Positions 57,288-64,000 of a DNA stretch of 64,000 nucleotides are shown here, in pieces (positions within the stretch are counted from its first letter, which is position 1; every line of letters begins with the position of its first letter). A program made the position numbers and the translations under genes. The notes under the pieces were generated by a model that was given only the letters and a program-made list of their open reading frames with translations, had not been told where the DNA came from and ran no database searches. The stretch is from an uncultured Thalassotalea sp. (GTDB lineage: Bacteria; Pseudomonadota; Gammaproteobacteria; Enterobacterales; Alteromonadaceae): NCBI GenBank assembly GCA_947492575.1, contig CANLNK010000002.1, positions 593,304 through 657,303 on the forward strand, read 5' to 3'.

Positions 57288-57356
57288 TTCAAATAGTTCA
57301 ATAGGTGTAAATAACAGTTATATAAGCACCTGTGAAATAAAGGATTCTTGCAATAC

Positions 57357-57405
57357 AAAAGCGCCTCGCATGACCAGCAAAAAGCTCGGTCAGCGAGGCG
57401 CTTTT
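57357..57405. terminator. Bidirectional terminator, long stem
   Basis: AAAAGCGCCTCGC (57357-57369) and GCGAGGCGCTTTT (57393-57405) are exact inverse complements. A further inner pairing (TGACC with GGTCA) shortens the loop. It separates two convergent genes. Confidence 0.88.
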
Positions 57406-57484
57406 AGTTAAGCCAAATTATTCATTTAGTATGGATAATTGGCTCACCTCTACTAGCTTACCCGTTCTAGCTTAACTATGACGA

Positions 57485-59926
57485 CTAGTGATCGTGGCCG
57501 TCACCAATAGGTGAACCTGGTGGCAATTTAATGCCAGATGCTGGTGTCACTAATTTACCTTGCTCTAAACTAAACTCAATTTGCTCACCTAGCAGCATAA
57601 ACTGTGCTCGCATGCCTTGATGCTTACGTGATTTTTCATTTTCAGATAACCACTCTTCTAATTCTTTTAACGTCACATACAAGTCAGCACGTACTTCAGT
57701 AACAAGTGTCGCTGAATGCCACAGCGCAAGTAAATGTTCAACAACTTGCTGGTTTACACGTTGCTGCACCAACAGTGCAAGGCCCTTCTGGCTTGGCGCT
57801 TTTACCGTGTCGTCTAGCAACATATCAAACAGCTTTTCTACTGAAGGAATGTCCTTACCCATCACAGACTGTTGGGCAAGACGCGCTAAACGTTGTTGGT
57901 TAATCAATAGTGAAACTGTATGTTTAGCTGCTGCTTCAGCCGCACTAACTGGATCGAAAGTTAAGCCCGTATTCGCCTTAAAGCTCTCGCGATCACGATA
58001 GTAGCCGTAAGCTTTCGGCGGAATTAAGCCAATTAGTTCATCACTAAGCGTTAGCACCTCTGGCGATAACGTACTTAGTAGTGCTTCAATGGCTTTAAAT
58101 TGCATATCGCCTTCAACCGCAGTAACGCCAGAAGCAGTTTCTTGTGTCTTCAACTCATAGCTATAGTCTACGCCAGCAACAAGTTTGGCAGCCGCTTCAA
58201 CTTGGTAACGATGGAAGTTGAAGATTGGCACAAGTGCCTGTTCAATTTCAGACAGTGGCGTGCCTTCTGGTATGGTATTGATACCAAAATCGCTTAGCGC
58301 CTTCTCACGTACTTTTAGTACACGCAATAATTCATCGGCAGCGTTTTCACCGTTATCCCAAAGGTGACCTGTTAGATGACCACCCGAAGCCGGGCGTGCG
58401 TCCGGATCCGACATATACTGCAAGCCATCAGCTTGCGCTTGCGATACCAAACTCGCTAACTTGTCTGCCTCAAGTTCAGGCGTGATATCACTGTAGCCAT
58501 AGGCAACAACAAATTTGTCCCATGCGCCAATACCCGTATCGTAAGCTTCAGATAAATCAATATTACCGTTTTCATCTAGCGTCACTAGCGGATGCGGATA
58601 ATCCATTACCGACGCGCGATTATTAACACTTGCCGAAAAGTTATGAGCAATACCTAGCGTATGACCAACTTCGTGAGCTGATAACTGACGAATTCGTGCT
58701 AATGCCATTTCTTGTTGCTTTGCAGTATCAGTGTTGCCATCAGCAAATGGCGAGGTTAACCCCAATGCAATCAGATAATCTTGGCGAACCCGTAACGAAC
58801 CCAATGTTACATGGCCCTTAATAATTTCACCTGTACGTGGGTCAATCACTGATGCGCCATATGACCAACCGCGAGTCGCTCGGTGTACCCATTGGATTAC
58901 GTTGTAACGCACGTCCATAGGATCTGCATCTGCTGGTAACATTTTTACTTGATACGCATCTTTGTAGCCAATTGCTTCAAAAGCTTGGTTCCACCAGCGC
59001 GCGCCATCTAATAACGCACTTTTAACAGGTTCTGGAACACCTGCATCTAAATAGTAAACAATCGGTTCAACCGCTTCAGAAAGAAGAGCATCAGGGTCTT
59101 TTTTTGCTAGGCGATGACGTGGAATTACGCGCTTAACTAAAGACTCATCAATAGCAGTTGCGTAATCGGCATGACTGATCGCCCAGTACCCACTATAAGG
59201 GTGGAATTCGCGCGTTTGGTAGTTGTCGTCTGGCAATTCAATCAATGAGTGATGAAAGTTCACCGTCACTGCACTGTTATCTGGTGTCACCGACTTTAAG
59301 TAATTACCAGCACCACTGCCTTTGAACGTAATAGTCGCTTCAAATTCTGTGTTTTTAGGAAACGCTTTTGTACGCTTCTCATACAAGCCACTGCGGCTCG
59401 CATCAATTTTGAAGCTACCTTGCTTACGCTGTTTTAATGTTTCGCCAACACCGTGGATATCTGAAAGTAAAAACGGGGTGTAATCGACAACAACTTTGCC
59501 ACCGTTTTTACCGTCTTCGCTATCGGCAACTTTAAAGCCCCAAATAATTGAACTGGCAAACGCTTCATCAATCGCTTGACGCTCTAGCTCATTGTCACTG
59601 TTAGCACGGTAATAAGTATTCAATTGGCGTAAGAATACCTTATCGCCAACACGTTCGAATTGAACCAAGCGCGTATCACCTAATTGACCGCGGTCCAAAC
59701 CAATATCGTTTGAGCCAATACCATTTGGCATACTGCTTTGGAATAGAAACGGCTGTTCAAACTTATCAATTTCTAAATATACCTTGCCAGTTTTGGCATC
59801 ATGGTAGTAAGAAAAGTATCCCTGCTGATGTTGCTTATCTTTGGCGAAACTTGCCAAATCAGCCCATGCCGCGGGAACTAGCGAAATTGACAAACACGCT
59901 GCTGCCAATAGACGAATAAATTTCAT
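57485..59926 (-). CDS. Large exported zinc-dependent metalloprotease (DUF5117/DUF4953-like)
   Basis: 813 residues with a signal peptide ending PAAWA. The N-terminal part (QGYFSYYHDAKTGKVYLEID, FLFQSSMPNGIGSNDIG) matches the DUF5117-type domain. A zincin domain has HEVGHTLGIAHNF (His418, Glu419, His422, His428) and the following Met-turn ASVMDYPHP. The C-terminus is helical and ends in a His-rich tail (GDGHDH). Proteins with this layout are common in marine Alteromonadales and Bacteroidetes, mostly annotated as zinc-dependent metalloprotease. The substrate is unknown. Confidence 0.88.
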   Translation of the reverse strand: MKFIRLLAAACLSISLVPAAWADLASFAKDKQHQQGYFSYYHDAKTGKVYLEIDKFEQPFLFQSSMPNGIGSNDIGLDRGQLGDTRLVQFERVGDKVFLRQLNTYYRANSDNELERQAIDEAFASSIIWGFKVADSEDGKNGGKVVVDYTPFLLSDIHGVGETLKQRKQGSFKIDASRSGLYEKRTKAFPKNTEFEATITFKGSGAGNYLKSVTPDNSAVTVNFHHSLIELPDDNYQTREFHPYSGYWAISHADYATAIDESLVKRVIPRHRLAKKDPDALLSEAVEPIVYYLDAGVPEPVKSALLDGARWWNQAFEAIGYKDAYQVKMLPADADPMDVRYNVIQWVHRATRGWSYGASVIDPRTGEIIKGHVTLGSLRVRQDYLIALGLTSPFADGNTDTAKQQEMALARIRQLSAHEVGHTLGIAHNFSASVNNRASVMDYPHPLVTLDENGNIDLSEAYDTGIGAWDKFVVAYGYSDITPELEADKLASLVSQAQADGLQYMSDPDARPASGGHLTGHLWDNGENAADELLRVLKVREKALSDFGINTIPEGTPLSEIEQALVPIFNFHRYQVEAAAKLVAGVDYSYELKTQETASGVTAVEGDMQFKAIEALLSTLSPEVLTLSDELIGLIPPKAYGYYRDRESFKANTGLTFDPVSAAEAAAKHTVSLLINQQRLARLAQQSVMGKDIPSVEKLFDMLLDDTVKAPSQKGLALLVQQRVNQQVVEHLLALWHSATLVTEVRADLYVTLKELEEWLSENEKSRKHQGMRAQFMLLGEQIEFSLEQGKLVTPASGIKLPPGSPIGDGHDH

Positions 59927-60155
59927 CCTAATTCCTTATTATTTTTACTAAAAATAGACACAAATTTGCGATATAATCGCCAAGTAATTTTTGATGAAAA
60001 CTTTCATCGAACTTGATCAAAAAAATGTAATTACCAGCATTACTCGGTGAAAAAATGACACCGTATAAAATATACATTTGATGGCAATGAATCAAATACT
60101 TGATAAATGCGCCTTAACTATAACCACCCACAGGTAAAGAGCAACAGGTAATAAA

Positions 60156-61124
60156 ATGCAACGACTAGCCCCTGCACTTCGCAATGATGATGTTCCACTA
60201 GATTTAATTTCTCTAATAAAAACCATACTTGCCGCCACGAAAGAAATTTCATTCCGTGTTAGCCAAGCTCAACTTAGTGGCTTAATGGGCTCTACACTTG
60301 ACGAGAACATTCAAGGTGAAGTGCAAAAGAAACTAGATGTCGTTGCTAACGAGTTATTCAAAGACATCGTTTTAGAGTCGGGCTTTGTTAAAGCCATTTC
60401 TTCGGAAGAAGAAGACACCTCAGTACCAGGCGATGAAGACGGTAAGTTTCTTGTATCATTCGACCCACTAGACGGTAGTTCGAATATCGATATTAACTCG
60501 CTTATCGGTACTATCTTCTCAATTCACGAAGCTATTCCTGAACTAGCAGCTGACGATCCTGATCAGTTTAAGCAAGCCGGCCACAAACAAGTTTGTGCGG
60601 GTTATGTGCTTTATGGTCCATCAACAATGCTGGTAATGACTACAGGCAAAGGCACACATTTCTATGTACTTGACCGCACTCACGGTGGTTACTTACTGGT
60701 AGAGCGTAACGTACAAGTACCGCAAGATACGCGCGAATTTGCTATTAACATGTCAAATCAACGTTTCTGGCAAGCACCAATGCAAAACTATATTAATGAT
60801 TTAGTAGCAGGTGACGCGGGCCCTCGTGGTGAGTACTTCAATATGCGTTGGATCGCTGCAATGGTTGGTGATATTCACCGCGTACTAACGCGTGGCGGTA
60901 TCTTTATGTACCCAGCCGATAACAAAAATCCAGAAAAACCATTCAAACTGCGTTTAATGTACGAAGCAAATCCAATGAGCTTCTTGATTGAACAAGCAGG
61001 TGGTCTGGCCGTTACCAGTGAACAGCGCATTATGGAAATAGAGCCAACTGACATTCACCAACGTGTGGAAGTTATTATGGGCTCTAAAAACGAAGTAGAA
61101 ACTTGTCTAACTTATTACAAATAG
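60156..61124 (+). CDS. fbp: Fructose-1,6-bisphosphatase class 1
   Basis: 322 residues. The metal and substrate motif [20 protein letters not shown] begins at Asp103, preceded by SSEEEDT. Other conserved segments are [17 protein letters not shown], the substrate-binding [14 protein letters not shown] and [17 protein letters not shown]. It hydrolyses fructose 1,6-bisphosphate in gluconeogenesis. It is transcribed alone, followed by a strong terminator. Confidence 0.97.
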   Translation: MQRLAPALRNDDVPLDLISLIKTILAATKEISFRVSQAQLSGLMGSTLDENIQGEVQKKLDVVANELFKDIVLESGFVKAISSEEEDTSVPGDEDGKFLVSFDPLDGSSNIDINSLIGTIFSIHEAIPELAADDPDQFKQAGHKQVCAGYVLYGPSTMLVMTTGKGTHFYVLDRTHGGYLLVERNVQVPQDTREFAINMSNQRFWQAPMQNYINDLVAGDAGPRGEYFNMRWIAAMVGDIHRVLTRGGIFMYPADNKNPEKPFKLRLMYEANPMSFLIEQAGGLAVTSEQRIMEIEPTDIHQRVEVIMGSKNEVETCLTYYK

Positions 61125-61212
61125 CTTTTTACAAGTAACTTATTACAAATATTCTACTCAATGATTGTCTTTTCTATATCACTGGAAAAACGCAAACTAT
61201 TGACTTAACATA

Positions 61213-61245
61213 AAAAAGCCAGCTCGATACAAGCTGGCTTTTTTG
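61213..61245 (+). terminator. Intrinsic terminator after fbp
   Basis: AAAAAAGCCAGCT (61213-61225) and AGCTGGCTTTTTT (61233-61245) are exact inverse complements with a seven-base loop, ending in a T-run. Confidence 0.93.
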
Positions 61246-61364
61246 ATGGCGAAGACCTCAACGCCCGATTGAACAGTTATATATCTAGTTAAATATCTGT
61301 GTAGTTATATAGCTATATAAAACGCCAAAAGACACGGATGTGCACTTTTTAAAAGGACATTAAG

Positions 61365-63314
61365 ATGAAACACTTACTGTGGAGCATTTGCTTCACCATA
61401 TTACTAACACTTCCTGCATTAGCTAACCCACTCTCTGTCGAGTATTTTAGTAAGCGCGATGAATTTTCTGCCGTCAAGGTCTCTCCTGAGGGCGACTATG
61501 TTAGTGCGATTACCGACAAAGGCGGTAAGAACGTACTCGCCATTTTTGACCGTGAAACGTTTAACGTTATCCATGCTGTGTACTTCGATGGCAAAGCGCA
61601 AGTAGGCAACTATTACTGGGTTAATAAAGACCGTGTAGTAGTGATGAAAGAGTACCTCAGCGGCATTCGTGACGAGCCTTTGTATTACGGTGAAATGTTA
61701 GCGGTAAATGCTGACGGTTCAAAAGTCAAAAATATTATCAGCTATAAGTCAGCTGACAGCACAGGTACTCGAGTCAAAAAAACAAAGGGCTTGATGGGTA
61801 CCTCTTTCATGTTAGACCCTCTACTTCATGACAAGAAGCATATATTGGTCAGTGTCTACCCATGGGCAAGCGTCAAAGAACCGTTTACCGAAGTTTTTCG
61901 CGTTAACGTATACAACGGCAAGCGCAAACAAATCACCCGTGCCCCTGCAAGGATGGCGACTTATCTGACCGATAATGAAGGTGAAGTGAGGTTTGCCGCA
62001 TCTTCGACCGACTACATAGAGCAAGATTTATACATCCGTGATACTAATAGCGGCGACTGGAGCAAGCTCGATCGGTTCGACGGCCAACTCAACAACATTA
62101 CGCCTTACGCGTTTGATGAAACAAACGAAAACGTTTTCGCAACCGCCAACAAAGACAATGGCACCAAAGCGCTCTATAAGATTAATCTAACAACCGCTAG
62201 CTATGAATTAATTAGCCAAGATAAAACGGTATCGCCTAGTAATATTTGGCTAAATGAAGGCGACAAAAGCCTTTACGCAGTCGAATATGAGCCTGGCTAT
62301 CCGACCTATGAGTTTGTTGATAAAAACTCACCAATGACAAAATCGCTAAAAGGTTTACTGCAAGCATTACCAGGCTATCAAGTGCGTATCATCAGTAGCA
62401 CACTTGACGGCAAAGTGAATGTGATCTGGGCTGGGAACGACAGAACACCTGGTGAGTACTATGTTTACGACAAGAATCGCGGCAAGCTAGATCACCTACT
62501 TTCTGCCCGTAGCTGGATTGATCCAGATAGAATGGCAGAGGCAAAACCAATTCAGTTCACCGCAAGAGATGGCTTAACTATTCACGGTTACCTTACGCTT
62601 CCTCAGGGCAAAGAAGATAAGAACCTGCCTTTAGTTGTTATGCCTCACGGTGGTCCACATGGTGTGCGCGATTGGTGGTCATTTGACCCTACCGCGCAAA
62701 TGCTAGCAAATAACGGTATCGCAGTACTTCAGGTTAATTTCCGAGGTTCCGGTGGCTATGGCACTGACTTTGAACATGCAGGCCATCGCCGTTGGGGCGA
62801 AGAGGTACAATACGACATTATCGATGGTGTTAAGTACCTAGTCGCACAAGGTACAGCTGATAAAGATAATTTATGTATTTTAGGTGGAAGTTTTGGCGGC
62901 TATTCAGCATTGCAAAGTGCCATTATTGAACCAGATATGTTCAAGTGTAGTGTAGGTGAATTTGGTATCTACAGCCTACCTTTGATGTTTACTGAAGGTG
63001 ATGTGCAAGAGCGCGCAAGTGGTGAGAAATTCCTAAAGACAGTATTGGGTGAAGATGAAGCCCAACTCAAAGCGTTCTCACCAGTTTTTCACATTGATAA
63101 GTTAAAGGCGCCAGTATTGCTCATTCATGGCGCAAAAGACAGACGCGCCCCAATAGAACACGCAGAAGCATTGATTAAAGCGTTTGAAAAGCATAATCAC
63201 GACTACGAGTACTTCGAATTAGAAGCAGCTGGTCACGGCATATATTCCAATAAAGACCGCGCTAAACACTATCAAAAAGTGTTGGATTTCATCAAACAAC
63301 ACCTCGATACCTAG
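61365..63314 (+). CDS. S9 family prolyl oligopeptidase-type peptidase
   Basis: 649 residues with a signal peptide ending LPALA. An N-terminal beta-propeller (about residues 25-390) is followed by the alpha/beta hydrolase domain with VVMPHGGPHGVRDWW, VNFRGSGGYG and the triad: GGSFGGYS (Ser509), HGAKDRRAP (Asp592) and AAGHGIYS (His624). It should cleave peptides in the periplasm, as a dipeptidyl or acylaminoacyl-peptidase-type enzyme. It is transcribed alone and followed by a terminator. Confidence 0.93.
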   Translation: MKHLLWSICFTILLTLPALANPLSVEYFSKRDEFSAVKVSPEGDYVSAITDKGGKNVLAIFDRETFNVIHAVYFDGKAQVGNYYWVNKDRVVVMKEYLSGIRDEPLYYGEMLAVNADGSKVKNIISYKSADSTGTRVKKTKGLMGTSFMLDPLLHDKKHILVSVYPWASVKEPFTEVFRVNVYNGKRKQITRAPARMATYLTDNEGEVRFAASSTDYIEQDLYIRDTNSGDWSKLDRFDGQLNNITPYAFDETNENVFATANKDNGTKALYKINLTTASYELISQDKTVSPSNIWLNEGDKSLYAVEYEPGYPTYEFVDKNSPMTKSLKGLLQALPGYQVRIISSTLDGKVNVIWAGNDRTPGEYYVYDKNRGKLDHLLSARSWIDPDRMAEAKPIQFTARDGLTIHGYLTLPQGKEDKNLPLVVMPHGGPHGVRDWWSFDPTAQMLANNGIAVLQVNFRGSGGYGTDFEHAGHRRWGEEVQYDIIDGVKYLVAQGTADKDNLCILGGSFGGYSALQSAIIEPDMFKCSVGEFGIYSLPLMFTEGDVQERASGEKFLKTVLGEDEAQLKAFSPVFHIDKLKAPVLLIHGAKDRRAPIEHAEALIKAFEKHNHDYEYFELEAAGHGIYSNKDRAKHYQKVLDFIKQHLDT

Positions 63315-63344
63315 CACGTTTTTCAAAACATAATAAAACAACAT

Positions 63345-63383
63345 AAAAGCCGCTAATCCCACACATTTTAGCGGCTTTTTTTT
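63345..63383 (+). terminator. Intrinsic terminator after the S9 peptidase
   Basis: AAAAGCCGCTAA (63345-63356) and TTAGCGGCTTTT (63368-63379) pair exactly and are followed by further T. Confidence 0.92.
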
Positions 63384-63453
63384 ATCCACTAAAAACTGCT
63401 AGAATACGCTCTAATTAACGACTTTAACTATTTTTCGCTTGGAGATAACTCAA

Positions 63454-64000
63454 TGCCAGCTTACGCGGTAGGACATAAGGTTCCAGATTCAGACTCTATT
63501 TGTTCAGCAATTGCGCTTTCTTACCTAAAAAACCAAACGGGTGAAGACGTAAAACCAGCTCGTTTAGGCGAACTTTCACCAGAAACGTTATTCATTTTAG
63601 ATAAATTTGGTTTCGAACAACCTGAATTAAAGATGACCTTCGCAGATACAGATGGTATCTACGTAGTTGACCACTCAGACCGTATTCAAGGTCCTGACGA
63701 TATCGATGACACGACTGTTTTAGGTATTATCGACCACCACAAACTAGGTGACATCACAACGTCTACTCCGCTTGAGTGTTGGATTCGTCCAGTTGGTTGT
63801 ACAAACACTATTATCAAAATGATGTACGATTTCCACGGTGTTGAAATTCCAAAAGACATCGCTGGCGCTATGATGTGTGCAATCTTATCTGACACAGTAA
63901 TTTTCAAGTCACCAACTTGTACTACTGCAGATATCAAATGTGTTGAAGCACTTGCTGAGATTGCTGGTATTGAAGACTACAAAGCATTAGGCATGGAAAT
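63454..64000 (+). CDS. ppaC: Manganese-dependent inorganic pyrophosphatase (class II), 5' part
   Basis: 182 codons are visible; the 3' end lies beyond the window. It begins MPAYAVGHKVPDSDSICSAI, where His and Asp bind Mn, then YVVDHSD, the DHH motif GIIDHHKLGD and WIRPVGCTNTII, typical of the DHH phosphoesterase family II pyrophosphatase. It hydrolyses pyrophosphate. GGAG eight bases before ATG supports the start. Confidence 0.95.

Overview
The window is chromosomal DNA of a marine gammaproteobacterium, most likely of the order Alteromonadales and near Colwelliaceae (Thalassotalea or Colwellia). This is inferred from the gene content. The order sfsA-dksA-gluQ-pcnB-folK-panB-panC and the blocks groES-groEL/fxsA/cutA-dsbD, efp/epmB, yadG-yadH and aroQ-accB-accC are gammaproteobacterial. 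PanP in place of PanD, DUF3016 proteins and a GlyGly-CTERM protease point to the marine Alteromonadales/Vibrionales side. I saw no rRNA, tRNA, CRISPR array, insertion sequence or phage, so this is mostly core genome with small accessory pockets.

Layout. 1-10.3 kb: tail of a chemotaxis receptor, a small membrane protein, rluF, a lytic transglycosylase, hrpB, a collagen-stalked lipoprotein behind a good Pho box, thpR with a hairpin over its start codon, and pepB. 10.6-18.1 kb: a solitary sugar-binding protein, then sfsA, dksA, gluQ, pcnB (best read as starting at ATT, as in E. coli), folK, panB and panC. 18.1-23.5 kb: panP in convergent orientation, a likely 29-residue membrane peptide, a TrmB-like methyltransferase with yadH and yadG, and a frameshifted hypothetical gene. 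23.6-31.5 kb: a reprolysin-type protease whose C-terminus runs into a lipoprotein-like segment, efp/epmB, and a cluster of three DUF3016 paralogues with one DUF4136 lipoprotein. 31.7-34.4 kb: an SRAP protein and a pocket of DUF2975, an Xre regulator, a membrane-tethered AraC protein, a small orphan and a PDZ protein. 34.5-41.6 kb: groEL and groES separated by an unusually long structured gap, then fxsA, cutA, dsbD, a diguanylate cyclase and ung. 41.6-45.7 kb: a tightly coupled trio of PstS-like protein, outer-membrane barrel and GGDEF-EAL protein. 46-55.8 kb: aroQ-accB-accC, a cysteine-rich mini-protein, a DUF748 protein, elbB, a Bcr-type MFS pump, a MocR regulator and a divergent DMT exporter. 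56-64 kb: an esterase-fold protein without the usual nucleophile, a large zinc metalloprotease, fbp, an S9 peptidase and the start of a class II pyrophosphatase.

How the genes work together. panB, panC and panP together cover pantothenate synthesis, with beta-alanine made by a PLP enzyme. efp and epmB form half of the EF-P beta-lysylation system. rluF, thpR, gluQ, pcnB and the TrmB-like enzyme act on RNA. aroQ and accBC feed aromatic and fatty acid synthesis. The parts most likely to hold something undescribed are the PstS-like/barrel/GGDEF-EAL trio, the DUF2975-Xre-AraC-PDZ pocket, the protease-lipoprotein fusion and the 29-residue peptide. All functions are inferred from reading the sequence; no database search was possible.
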